A DNA stretch of 64,000 nt from VXNE01 sp963668365 (GTDB taxonomy: Bacteria; Pseudomonadota; Gammaproteobacteria; Pseudomonadales; Azotimanducaceae), in the NCBI GenBank assembly GCA_963668365.1, contig OY764266.1, positions 434,001 through 498,000 of the forward strand. The letters are read 5' to 3'. Positions 32,087-41,784 of the stretch are shown here, one piece after another; positions within the stretch are counted from its first letter, which is position 1; every line of letters starts with the position of its first letter. The position numbers and the translations under genes are program-made. Below the pieces are notes generated by a model. It saw only the letters and a program-made list of their open reading frames with translations, did not search any database and had not been told where the DNA came from.

Positions 32087-33250
32087 TCATGCCATCGCCT
32101 TGACCAGGCGGACGACGGTGGCGACGACCTGGTCCGCTTCATCGTCGGAGAGGATCAAGGGCGGCAGGAGTCGGATCACGCTGTCCGCGGCGACATTCAG
32201 AATGACGCCGGCCTCCATCGCCTCGGTCACCATCTGCGGGCACGGCCGGTCGAGTTCGACGGCCAGCAGGAGTCCCTTGCCGCGGATGTCCTTGACGATG
32301 TTGCTGCCCGCGAGACCCTCACGCAGTCCGGCGAGCATGCGCTCCCCGAGTTCTCCGGCGCGCTCGATCAACCCGCCTTCGAGTTCGTCGAGAACCGCGT
32401 TCGCCGCCGCGCAGACCAGCGGATTGCCGCCGAAGGTGGAGCCGTGGGTGCCGGCGATCAGCATTCGGGAAGCATTTCCGCGAGCCAGGCAGGCGCCGAT
32501 GGGCACCCCGTTTCCGAGCCCCTTGGCCGTGGTGACCACATCGGGAAGGATGTCGCTGTGCTGATAGCAGAAGTACTTGCCTGATCGGCCGTTCCCCGTT
32601 TGCACCTCGTCGAGGATCAGCAGCCAGTCGTTGGCATCGCACAGCGACCGCAAGCGCGTCAGGTAGTCGTCCTCGGGGATGTGGATGCCGCCCTCGCCGA
32701 GAATCGGTTCCACCATGACTGCAACGACGTTGTCGTCGTTCTCCCCGATCCTGCGTACCGCGTCGATGTCATTGAAGGGTGCGCGGACGAAGCCGCCCAG
32801 GAGCGGCTCGAAACCGGCGTGAACCTTGCGGTTGCCGGTGGCCGTGAGCGTTGCCATGGTGCGGCCGTGGAAACTGTTGTCCATCACGACCGTGTGGGGG
32901 ACATCGATGCCGCGCTCGTGACCGTATAGCCGCGCGATCTTTATGGCCGCCTCGTTCGCCTCGGCGCCGGAGTTGCCGAAAAAGATGTTGTCCATGCCGG
33001 AAAGCGCGGTCAGCCGGTCGGCGAGCTTTTGCTGCCCGGCGATGCCATAGAGGTTCGAAGTGTGGATGAGCGTACGCGCCTGTTCGGCGATGGCCTCGCT
33101 GACGCGGGGATGCGCGTGGCCGAGACCGGTCACGGCGAGTCCGCACAGCGCGTCGATGTACTCCCTGCCGGCGTCGTCGTAAAGGCGCGCCCCACTTCCC
33201 CGGGCGAATGTCACGGGTAGACGATTGTAGGTAGGCATGATGCTGGTCAT
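32087..33250 (-). CDS. argD: Acetylornithine/succinyldiaminopimelate aminotransferase
   Basis: A 387-residue class III PLP aminotransferase of arginine (and lysine) synthesis. N-terminus MTSIMPTYNRLPVTFARGSGARLYD, FFGNSGAEANEAAIKIAR, and the PLP lysine in VTTAKGLGNGVPIGA are visible. ATG 33250 is supported by GAAGGG 9 bases upstream; ATG 33238 has none. The 278-base leader contains a terminator-like hairpin. Confidence 0.93.
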   Translation of the reverse strand: MTSIMPTYNRLPVTFARGSGARLYDDAGREYIDALCGLAVTGLGHAHPRVSEAIAEQARTLIHTSNLYGIAGQQKLADRLTALSGMDNIFFGNSGAEANEAAIKIARLYGHERGIDVPHTVVMDNSFHGRTMATLTATGNRKVHAGFEPLLGGFVRAPFNDIDAVRRIGENDDNVVAVMVEPILGEGGIHIPEDDYLTRLRSLCDANDWLLILDEVQTGNGRSGKYFCYQHSDILPDVVTTAKGLGNGVPIGACLARGNASRMLIAGTHGSTFGGNPLVCAAANAVLDELEGGLIERAGELGERMLAGLREGLAGSNIVKDIRGKGLLLAVELDRPCPQMVTEAMEAGVILNVAADSVIRLLPPLILSDDEADQVVATVVRLVKAMA

Positions 33251-33330
33251 GGTTGCGCCCTTCGGTTCAGTTGCCGCGCAGTCGGCCTCCCGGTCTTCGC
33301 CCTGGCGTAGGCCCTGCCGTTTGCGCGGGA

Positions 33331-33362
33331 CAAAAAACAAAGCGGGCAGCAACATGCTGCCC
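33331..33362 (-). terminator. Terminator-like hairpin in the argD leader (possible attenuator)
   Basis: On the minus strand GGGCAGCA-TGT-TGCTGCCC (perfect 8-bp stem, 3-base loop) is followed by GCTTTGTTTTTTG, the form of a Rho-independent terminator. It lies 81 bases upstream of the argD start and no minus-strand gene ends upstream of it, so it would act on argD leader transcripts. No arginine-rich leader peptide was recognised. Confidence 0.5.
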
Positions 33363-33528
33363 TCCAGAACAATCATCGTAGCAGCGATTCGCGCCAGTTC
33401 AAGCATGAGCATGGGGCGAGGAATGGGACAAGATGGTCGTCCGGTGCGGATTCTGCACGAAGGGTTGCAGCGTGCTACGTTCGGATACACAATTGTGCTA
33501 CCGAAATGGCTCGCGTTGGTCGGAAAAG

Positions 33529-33807
33529 ATGAACTTTGTCAGCGTTAGAGAGTTACGCAATCAGTCGGCGTCGGTCTGGCGATCCCTTGATCAGGAGAGG
33601 CATCTCGTGGTCACGTCAAACGGTAAACCGATCGCGATCCTGTCGGCAACGTCGCCGGAGACCTTTGACGACACACTGGCGACCCTGCGCCAAGCTGAAG
33701 CGTTGCGGGCGATCGAATCGATGCAGCGGAGCGCGCGCGAGGCCGGAGTGGATCGCATGTCCCTCGATGAGATCAATGCCGAGATCGCCGCCGCTCGACA
33801 ACGTTGA
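33529..33807 (+). CDS. Antitoxin of the Phd/YefM family
   Basis: A 92-residue protein. The N-terminal VSVRELRNQSASVWRSLDQERHLVVTSNGKPIAIL is the Phd/YefM DNA-binding fold (MNxxSxxELRxxxxxxLxxV...GxPVAVL). The acidic/helical C-terminus should wrap the toxin. ATG 33529 follows GGAAAAG. It overlaps the PIN-toxin gene by 4 bases, antitoxin first, the standard order for autoregulated modules. Confidence 0.85.
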   Translation: MNFVSVRELRNQSASVWRSLDQERHLVVTSNGKPIAILSATSPETFDDTLATLRQAEALRAIESMQRSAREAGVDRMSLDEINAEIAAARQR

Positions 33808-34208
33808 GAATCGTCGTCGATACCAATGTCCTGGTGTCGGGCCTGCTGTCGCCCTTCGGTCCTCCGGGGTTCATCGTTGGCGCGATTGCCAAAGGTACGC
33901 ACCGCGTCTGTTACGACGCACGAATTCTCGGCGAATACCACGAAGTCCTCCGACGCCCGGCGTTCGCGTTCCGGCCAATGGATATCCAGACGCTGTTATC
34001 GCGAATTGCGACTGCGGGAGAACTGCTGTCGGCGACGCCATTGCGGAGCCGGTTGCCGGATGCCAATGACCAGCCGTTCCTGGAAGTCGCCGTAAGCGCT
34101 CGCGCTGAATACCTGGTAACGGGTAATCTCAAGCACTTTCCGAAGAGTCACCGACAGGGCGTTCGCGTGGTCTCGCCGAGGGACTTCCTGGAGGCGACCA
34201 TCGAGTGA
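33804..34208 (+). CDS. PIN-domain toxin (COG1569-type ribonuclease)
   Basis: A 134-residue putative ribonuclease. Catalytic acidic residues are visible in IVVDTNVLVSG (Asp), RILGEYHEVL (Glu) and LPDANDQPFLEVA (Asp/Glu), the pattern of COG1569 PIN toxins. It starts with TTG within the TTGA overlap with the antitoxin, which should keep its synthesis below that of the antitoxin. It is followed by tandem repeats rather than by a gene. Confidence 0.85.
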   Translation: MRIVVDTNVLVSGLLSPFGPPGFIVGAIAKGTHRVCYDARILGEYHEVLRRPAFAFRPMDIQTLLSRIATAGELLSATPLRSRLPDANDQPFLEVAVSARAEYLVTGNLKHFPKSHRQGVRVVSPRDFLEATIE

Positions 34209-34370
34209 CCATTGCGATGGAGAGAGACGTGCCCCGAGAGCAGATGAACCACTCATCCCCTGATGGGCGAGATGCCGGGGGACGGGGCACTCGCGTAGAA
34301 CAAGCGGCTCCAGGGAGCGCCAGCGAACGGGGGCGGTTGGTCCATGGGCGACGAGCGGGGACGGGCCGGA

Positions 34371-34453
34371 GCCTTCAGCCGGGGAGCGCGAGGGGGCACC
34401 CCTCGCAAGTAAAGAGCCTTCAGCCGGGGAGCGCGAGGGGGCACCCCTCGCAA
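34371..34453. repeat. Two tandem 38-base palindromic repeats
   Basis: Identical 38-base units at 34371-34408 and 34416-34453, spaced by 7 bases. Each starts CCTTCAGCCGGGGAGCGCGA and ends in a perfect hairpin GCGAGGGG-GCA-CCCCTCGC. The first 20 bases recur at 12069-12088. The upstream stretch 34300-34330 contains a diverged related sequence (CAGGGAGCGCCAGCGA). The copies form a REP-like cluster filling the 298-base gap between the PIN toxin and the symporter. An A-run follows, not a T-run, so they are not intrinsic terminators of the + strand. Confidence 0.75.
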
Positions 34454-34506
34454 AAAAACAACCGAAGCCGATGGCGACGGCTGTGGGGCAAGGAGCAACG
34501 TTTCGC

Positions 34507-36093
34507 ATGACCCTGATCACCTGGTCCTGGCTCTTCCTCGCGCTCTACACGGGCGCCATGCTCGCGATCGGCGTGATCGGCAAGCGGCGGGTCAAGCATG
34601 CCGACGACTTCGCGACGGCGCGAGGAGCCTATGGTCCCTGGGTGCTCGCGTTCGCTTTCGCGGCCACCACCGCCAGCGGCGCTACGTTCCTCGGCGGGCC
34701 CGGCCTCGCCTACGAATTCGGCACGGCCACCATCTGGAGCAACTTCCTCTACCCCATCGGCGTTTACTTCGGCGTGCTCATTTCCATGCGCCTCATCGCG
34801 ACGTCGGGGAATCGATTCGGCAATCGGTCCATTCCGGAGTACCTGGGCGACCGCTATCAATCCGACGGCATCCGTGTCGTCATCTCCCTGCTGTCGCTGG
34901 TGCTTTTCTTCTATATCGTCGGGCAGCTCGTGTCCGGCCTCGTGATGTTCGAGGTCATGCTCGGCATGCCGAAGATGTGGGCGCTGATCGTGACCTCCAC
35001 TGTGCTGGCGATCTACGTCGTGATGGGCGGCGCCCATGCGGACATTCTCACTGACGCGGCCCAGGGGGTCATGATGCTGATCCTCGCGGTCGTGGTGATA
35101 TTCCTGTTCATGTTCGCGGTTGGCGTGGAAGGCGGGCTGTCCGGCCTGATGGACAACCTGGATGCGCAGGATGACCATCTCGTCGGCCCCTTGAACAAGA
35201 GCACGCCGCTGCTGCACTCGTGGTGGTCGATCGCCTGCATACCGTTGGCGCACCTGCCGCTGGGGCTTTTGCCGCACCTCGGCAACAAGCTCTGGGCGTT
35301 GAAGGACACGGGTCAGCAGCGCACCTTCATCAAGCTCGCGTTCACCTTCGGTCTGACACTGGGCATGCTGGGCCTCGGCGGCCTGGTGGCTCGCGCGCTG
35401 GTAGGGGACTCGCTTTACGATGAGGGCGCGAACCCGAACGAAGCGCTGCCGATCCTGTTCATCGAATTGTTCCCAACCTGGCTGGCGGCGCTGATCGGCG
35501 TCGGCATCCTCGCCGCAATCATGTCGACCGCGGATGGCCTCGTGGTGTCGTCGTCGCAGGTCATCGCCAACGACCTGTATCGCCGAACGTTTGCGCGGCG
35601 CTTGGCGCCCCGCGCCACGGAGGAAGAGCACGACCGCATGGAACTTCTCATCAGCCGCTGGTCCACGGTCGTGGTGCTGATTCTGTGCACGCTGCTGGCC
35701 TGGCTCTTCATGCAGCGCAACATCGCGCTGATCGTCTGGATCGGCGTCGGCGGCATGATGGCGGCGTTTGCAGGTCCCCTGGTCCTGGGGGCCCTATGGC
35801 GGGGTGTCACCCGCCGCGGCGCCTATGCCGGGTTGATATCCGGTTTTGCGACATTCGCCATTCTGCACGGGCAGGTACTGAATCCATCTTGGGTGGAAGG
35901 CATGGGTGTGCTGCACACGATCGTCGCCTGGCTGGCCGGGGAGGGGGGCAATCCCATTTCCTGTGCCGCGATAGGCGAGGGTGTCGGTGTGATCCTAACC
36001 TTCGTCGTGTCCAAACTGACCGTGCCCTTGCCGGAGGAGCACGTGGAGGAGATCTTCCGAAGCGAAGAGGGCAGGCCGGGGCAGCAGGCCTGA
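34507..36093 (+). CDS. Sodium:solute symporter (SSS family)
   Basis: A 528-residue inner-membrane protein with about 13 TM helices. The N-terminal half has ADDFATARGAYGPWVLAFAFAATTASGATFLGGPG, the SSS sodium-site helix, and the middle has the IMSTADGLVVSSSQVIANDLYRR block in helix 9 that is diagnostic of the PutP/PanF-like family. ATG 34507 has AAGGAG about 12 bases upstream. The substrate (amino acid, pantothenate or organic acid) is not predictable. Confidence 0.9.
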   Translation: MTLITWSWLFLALYTGAMLAIGVIGKRRVKHADDFATARGAYGPWVLAFAFAATTASGATFLGGPGLAYEFGTATIWSNFLYPIGVYFGVLISMRLIATSGNRFGNRSIPEYLGDRYQSDGIRVVISLLSLVLFFYIVGQLVSGLVMFEVMLGMPKMWALIVTSTVLAIYVVMGGAHADILTDAAQGVMMLILAVVVIFLFMFAVGVEGGLSGLMDNLDAQDDHLVGPLNKSTPLLHSWWSIACIPLAHLPLGLLPHLGNKLWALKDTGQQRTFIKLAFTFGLTLGMLGLGGLVARALVGDSLYDEGANPNEALPILFIELFPTWLAALIGVGILAAIMSTADGLVVSSSQVIANDLYRRTFARRLAPRATEEEHDRMELLISRWSTVVVLILCTLLAWLFMQRNIALIVWIGVGGMMAAFAGPLVLGALWRGVTRRGAYAGLISGFATFAILHGQVLNPSWVEGMGVLHTIVAWLAGEGGNPISCAAIGEGVGVILTFVVSKLTVPLPEEHVEEIFRSEEGRPGQQA

Positions 36094-36103
36094 CCTCCCG
36101 GCG

Positions 36104-37318
36104 TCAGGTCTGCTCGCTGGTTTCTTCCCGGGCCGGCCCCAGGGTCCACTGCAATACCAGCCAGGCCGCCACGGCCGAAGTCACCGATCCGACAAGGATC
36201 CCCAGTCGGTCTCCCGCGAAGTAGTCGCCGCTGCCGTGCTCGAAAGCGAGGCCCGCGATGAAGAGGCTCAACGTGAACCCGATTCCGCAGGCCCAGGCGA
36301 CGCCCAGGATCTGCCCCCAGGTGACCCCGTTCGGCAAGGACGCGAACCGCAGCAGTACGCCGATTCCGACGAAAGCGACGATGCCGGCGGGCTTGCCGAG
36401 GAAAAGCCCCGCCGCGACGCCGAGCGTCACGGGATGGAGCATGTCGTCGATGCCGATCCCGCCAAGCGCAATGCCCGCGTTGACGAACGCGAACACGGGC
36501 AGGATCGTGTACGCGACGGGGGCGTGCAGGTCTTCTTCGAGCTGTCTCAGGGGTGAGCGTCCTTCGGGGCCGCGCATGGGAACGCAGAAAGCGATGAGGA
36601 CGCCCGCGAGAGTCGCGTGCACGCCGGACTTCAGCATGGCGACCCACAACACGACCCCGACGAACACGTAGGCCGTCACCCGCGTTACGTGGAGTCGGTT
36701 CAGGATCACACCGACGCCCAGAGCGGCGATGCCCACGAGCAGCGCTTCCACGGACAGGTCCGCCGAGTAGAAGATCGCGATGATCGCGATGGCTGCGAGG
36801 TCGTCGAAGATGGCGAGCGTCAGCAGGAACACCTTGAGCGAAGGCGGTACGCGTCGACCGAATACACTCAACAGGGCCAGCGCGAACGCGATGTCGGTGG
36901 CGACCGGTATACCCCAGCCATCGAGTGCCAGGGGATCCTGCCAATTGAGCGATGCATAGATGGCCGCCGGAACCGCCATGCCTCCAATTGCGCCAAGCCC
37001 CGGCAACACCACCTGGCTCGGGGAGGAGAGTTCTCCTTCCAGGAATTCGCGTTTGACCTCGAGTCCGATGAGGAAGAAGAACACCGCCATCAGCCCGTCG
37101 TTCACCCACAGGAGGAGCGGCTTTTCGATGGCGATCGCGCCCACCTGCACGGCGATGGTGGTGTCCACCAATCCCGCATATGCCGTCGCGAAAGGCGTGT
37201 TCACGGCGACAAGGGCCGCGATGGCCGCCGCGAGGAGGAGGATTCCGCCGGCGGATTCGAGTCGGATGAACTCGCCGATCGCGGCAGTGATCCGGGCGGG
37301 TTGCGCGGGCCGGTCCAT
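36104..37318 (-). CDS. nhaA: Na+/H+ antiporter NhaA
   Basis: A 404-residue antiporter with 12 TM helices exporting Na+ for 2 H+. The functional aspartates are all visible: GIPVATDIAFAL (Asp133 of E. coli) and FLLTLAIFDDLAAIAII (Asp163-Asp164). Start ATG 37318 (MDRPAQPARITAAIGEFIRLESAGGILLL) matches the family N-terminus. It is 10 bases downstream of the PatB gene. The window carries a second, unrelated antiporter, NhaD. Confidence 0.93.
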   Translation of the reverse strand: MDRPAQPARITAAIGEFIRLESAGGILLLAAAIAALVAVNTPFATAYAGLVDTTIAVQVGAIAIEKPLLLWVNDGLMAVFFFLIGLEVKREFLEGELSSPSQVVLPGLGAIGGMAVPAAIYASLNWQDPLALDGWGIPVATDIAFALALLSVFGRRVPPSLKVFLLTLAIFDDLAAIAIIAIFYSADLSVEALLVGIAALGVGVILNRLHVTRVTAYVFVGVVLWVAMLKSGVHATLAGVLIAFCVPMRGPEGRSPLRQLEEDLHAPVAYTILPVFAFVNAGIALGGIGIDDMLHPVTLGVAAGLFLGKPAGIVAFVGIGVLLRFASLPNGVTWGQILGVAWACGIGFTLSLFIAGLAFEHGSGDYFAGDRLGILVGSVTSAVAAWLVLQWTLGPAREETSEQT

Positions 37319-37328
37319 GGATGTCGCC

Positions 37329-38462
<1,134 letters not shown>

Positions 38463-38504
38463 GGGTTCTGTCGTAACCCGGAAGGGGGACGGGTTGCTTG
38501 CGGC

Positions 38505-39416
38505 CTACTCGCCCTTCTTTTCCGTGCCGGCCACGGCGCGGTCCTTTGGCGCGCTGTCGTAGGCGCCGCGAAAGTCCCGGAAAGGTCCGTCGCGCCATTC
38601 CAGCGCAGCCTTCAATCCGTCCTCCCGCACGCGGCGTCCCCATTCCGCGCCTGCCGCGCGCTGGGAGCTCAAGGCTTGGATTTCCGTTCCGGAGTGCAAC
38701 GCGGTGCGTATGCCCATGGTTTCATACTGCCGGTTCACCGCCCGTTTCGTGTACATCAGCATCTCGTTGTCGATGAAGCCGAGGCGACGGGCGAACTTCT
38801 CCGTGAAATCTCCCAGCTCTTCTTTTGGCACGGCGTAGTTCGCCCAGCCGAGCCTTGCCATTTCGCTGCCGGAGAAGGAATCGCCCATGAAAGCGAATTC
38901 CCTCGCCTTTGCCGGCGGCAGATGCCAGGGCGCCCACATCATGTCCATGGTCGTCATGGCGCGTACCGGCGGGTAGCCGATCTGGGCGTCCTCCGCGACC
39001 ATGCGAAAATCGCAGGTGGTCGCCAGTTCGGTGCCGCCGGCAAGGCAATGTCCCTGGACCTGGGCGATGACGGGTTTCGCCAGTTCCCAGATGATCCAGT
39101 TCGTCATCACGACGTGCCGCGCCCATTGCGTCGCTCCCGGGTGGGTGCTGCCGGTGTCGGGAAGCTGCGACCTGTGATCGACGAAGCTGTCGTCCTGGGC
39201 GCTGCGGGCCGGAGTCAGGTCGTAGCCCGCCGAGAAGGAGCGCCCGGCCCCGCGCAGAATGATCACGCCGACGTTGTCGTCGTACTCGGCCTCGCGCATC
39301 GCGTCCATCACCTCCCCGCGCAGATTGTTGCTGAGAGCGTTCAGCTTCTCCGGCCGGTTCAGTGTCACGAACGCAAGACGATCGTCCGTTTCATAGGTGA
39401 TGTCGGTGTAATTCAT
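38505..39416 (-). CDS. Enoyl-CoA hydratase/isomerase family protein
   Basis: A 303-residue crotonase-fold protein. FVTLNRPEKLNALSNNLRGEVMDAM, the first oxyanion loop GAGRSFSAGYDL, and the second GHCLAGGTELATTCDFRMVAEDAQIGYPPVR are present. The catalytic Glu position of the second loop is Asp/Gly-rich and not clearly assignable, so hydratase versus isomerase cannot be decided. An extended C-terminus beyond residue 255 is typical of the 300-residue subgroup. Confidence 0.85.
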   Translation of the reverse strand: MNYTDITYETDDRLAFVTLNRPEKLNALSNNLRGEVMDAMREAEYDDNVGVIILRGAGRSFSAGYDLTPARSAQDDSFVDHRSQLPDTGSTHPGATQWARHVVMTNWIIWELAKPVIAQVQGHCLAGGTELATTCDFRMVAEDAQIGYPPVRAMTTMDMMWAPWHLPPAKAREFAFMGDSFSGSEMARLGWANYAVPKEELGDFTEKFARRLGFIDNEMLMYTKRAVNRQYETMGIRTALHSGTEIQALSSQRAAGAEWGRRVREDGLKAALEWRDGPFRDFRGAYDSAPKDRAVAGTEKKGE

Positions 39417-39522
39417 TGCGCCTCCCGAGCGTAGGTCCTTAAGAAAAAGCGGAGGATTGCAGACATGCTATCGCAATTGCCTGCGGGGCAAGGATTGGCA
39501 AGAGAGGCGCGCTGCGGAGCGG

Positions 39523-39846
39523 CTAGTGGAACACGTCGGGTTTGTTCTGTCGCCGCACCGCCTGCTCATCGGTGATATGCACGTCGCGGGCGGCGCTGGC
39601 GTTCGTATAGGCGATGTCGATCGCACTCGCGAGGCATGCGGGGCACATGCCCTGGAGGATCAGGTCTTCCATCACCATGCCGATAACGTCGTACACGGTG
39701 ATGGCCTCTTCGTGCTCTTCGTTGAATCGCCACAGCACGTCGCCGACAACCTTGGCGACTGCGTCCGCACGCGTCGCATCGCGCATTTCCCGCGCCTGGT
39801 CTTCTGTCATCGCAAATCCGTTTCCGTCGACTCGCCCGCTGGCCAT
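39523..39846 (-). CDS. Small hypothetical protein
   Basis: A 107-residue protein from ATG 39846 (alternatives: ATG 39951 or 39810; none has a strong Shine-Dalgarno). The part from MTEDQAREMRDATRADAVAKV onward is helical and acidic, with VIGMVMEDLILQGMCPACLASAIDIAY containing a CPAC pair that might bind metal or form a disulfide. I do not recognise a family. It is divergent from the acetolactate synthase gene. Confidence 0.45.
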   Translation of the reverse strand: MASGRVDGNGFAMTEDQAREMRDATRADAVAKVVGDVLWRFNEEHEEAITVYDVIGMVMEDLILQGMCPACLASAIDIAYTNASAARDVHITDEQAVRRQNKPDVFH

Positions 39847-39990
39847 GTTATCAATCCGGGCGACGGGAAACCGGATGACATTTCGAAGCCCGTCGACGTG
39901 GCTGCCATGCCGTGTGAGTATCGATATTGGGAACCCCCGTAGCCAGCGCATACCCTAAAGATTGCATGCGCGGAAATTCAAGGAACACCC

Positions 39991-41643
39991 ATGAAGGCTT
40001 CTGATCTATTCGTCGAGTGCCTGGAGAAGGAAGGCATCGAGTACATATTCGGCGTGCCCGGCGAAGAGAATGCCGACTTCATGATCTCGCTCGAGGCCTC
40101 GAAACAGATCACCTTCGTGCTTACCAGGCACGAGCAGGGCGCGGCCTTCATGGCGGAAATCTACGGGCGATTGACCGGCCATCCGGCGGTGTGTCTCGGG
40201 ACCCTGGGCCCCGGCGCGACGAACCTCATCACTGGGGTGGCGGACTCGAACATGGACCGCGCGCCCATGCTGGTGCTCACGGGGCAGGGCACGACGCATC
40301 GACTGCACAAGGAATCACACCAGGTGATGGACGTGGTGGCGATGTTCGAACCCGTGACGAAGTGGGCGGAGACGGTGCGGGCGCCCGGCACCATTCCCGA
40401 GATCGTGCGCAAGGCGGTGCGCGTCGCGACGACGGAGAAACCGGGGGCGGTGCACATCGAGCTGCCGGAAGATGTCGCGAGCCTCGAGACGTCTGCGCGG
40501 CCCCTTGTTCCGAGACGCCTTCGACGATCTGTCCCGGACGACAAGATCGTGGACCAAGCGTTTGAGCTTCTGCGAAAAGCGAGCCGGCCGGTCATTCTCG
40601 CGGGAAATGGTTGCATCCGGCGACGCGCAAGCAACCAGTTGCAGCGGTTCTGTGAAAAGACCGGGATTGGCGTGGTCAGTACGTTCATGGCGAAGGGCTG
40701 CGTCGACATGGATGCCGATTACTGTCTTTTCACCGCCGGGCTCGGCGCGCGCGACCGGATCAATCTCGCCATCGACGAAGCCGACCTTGTGCTGTCTCTG
40801 GGTTTCGACATGGTGGAGTACCACCCGCGGCTTTGGAACCCGAGCGCGGACAAGTGCATCGTGCACGCCGACTTCCTGCCCGCGGAGGTCGATGAGCACT
40901 ACTGCCCGGAAGTGGAGCTGGTGGGCGATCTGGCGCACATGCTGTGGATGCTGAATGAACGCGTGGATGCGGCGGGGGGACTTTCCTTCGACCTGTCGAG
41001 CCAGAAGTCGCTGCGCCGGGAAATGTGGTCGGACATCATGGAGCACGCGGATGACGATACCGAGGGCAGCATCAGGCCGCAGAAAGCGATCGCGGACTCC
41101 CGGGCAGTGCTTGGACCCGAGGATATCCTGCTGTCCGACGTCGGTGCCCACAAGATGTGGATCGCGCGTCACTATCACTGCAACGCGCCGAATACATGCC
41201 TGATTCCGAACGGGTTCTGTTCCATGGGGTTCGCCCTTCCGGGTGCGATCGCCGCCGCCATCGTGTATCCGGACCGACGCGTCCTCGCGATCTGCGGCGA
41301 CGCCGGGTTTCTCATGAACGTGCAGGAAATGGAGACCGCCAGGCGTCTTGGCGTCAACATCACCGTGCTGGTGTGGGAGGACAACGAGTACGGCCTCATC
41401 GCGTGGAAGCAGGAGACCACGTTCGGCCGACACACGGAACTGTCCTTCGACAACCCGGACTGGATGCAGTTGGCCTCGGCGTTCGGATGGAACGGACACT
41501 ACTGTGGCGATAGCCGCGATCTCAAGGACGCGCTGGCATCGTCGTTCGCGGAGGACGGCCCCAGCCTGGTCGTCATCCCCATCGACTACCGGGAAAACCG
41601 GCTCTTGACGCGCAAGCTCGGGGAGATCACGGCGACGCTATAG
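39991..41643 (+). CDS. Acetolactate synthase large subunit-like TPP enzyme
   Basis: A 550-residue thiamine-diphosphate enzyme. Catalytic Glu is in TRHEQGAAFMAEIYGRLTGH; the TPP/Mg motif is GDAGFLMNVQEMETARRLGVNITVLVWEDNEYGLI. The three domains (PYR, central, PP) are complete. No small regulatory subunit (ilvN) follows, and the sequence resembles the catabolic AlsS-like branch that converts pyruvate to acetolactate. Other TPP decarboxylases of the same fold cannot be ruled out. It lies 141 bases before nhaD. Confidence 0.85.
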   Translation: MKASDLFVECLEKEGIEYIFGVPGEENADFMISLEASKQITFVLTRHEQGAAFMAEIYGRLTGHPAVCLGTLGPGATNLITGVADSNMDRAPMLVLTGQGTTHRLHKESHQVMDVVAMFEPVTKWAETVRAPGTIPEIVRKAVRVATTEKPGAVHIELPEDVASLETSARPLVPRRLRRSVPDDKIVDQAFELLRKASRPVILAGNGCIRRRASNQLQRFCEKTGIGVVSTFMAKGCVDMDADYCLFTAGLGARDRINLAIDEADLVLSLGFDMVEYHPRLWNPSADKCIVHADFLPAEVDEHYCPEVELVGDLAHMLWMLNERVDAAGGLSFDLSSQKSLRREMWSDIMEHADDDTEGSIRPQKAIADSRAVLGPEDILLSDVGAHKMWIARHYHCNAPNTCLIPNGFCSMGFALPGAIAAAIVYPDRRVLAICGDAGFLMNVQEMETARRLGVNITVLVWEDNEYGLIAWKQETTFGRHTELSFDNPDWMQLASAFGWNGHYCGDSRDLKDALASSFAEDGPSLVVIPIDYRENRLLTRKLGEITATL

Positions 41644-41784
41644 CCGGCGGCGTTCCGGATACCTCGCACGCGTCGTCGTAGCCGAAACGGTCGGCGTTTG
41701 GCAGACTTGTTCGCCTGGAACCCCGCGTTGACTGGCCGCTCGCACGCGCGGCCGACCGTCGGCGCCTGACTGCAGCGAGGAAAT

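Noticed and set aside
34371..34453. Tandem repeats as a CRISPR array
   Set aside because: Only two copies, a 7-base spacer and no cas genes; the units are hairpin-forming REP-like elements.
34431..34460. Repeat hairpin as a Rho-independent terminator of the PIN gene
   Set aside because: The hairpin is followed by A residues on the + strand, not T; the T-run would precede the hairpin on the other strand.
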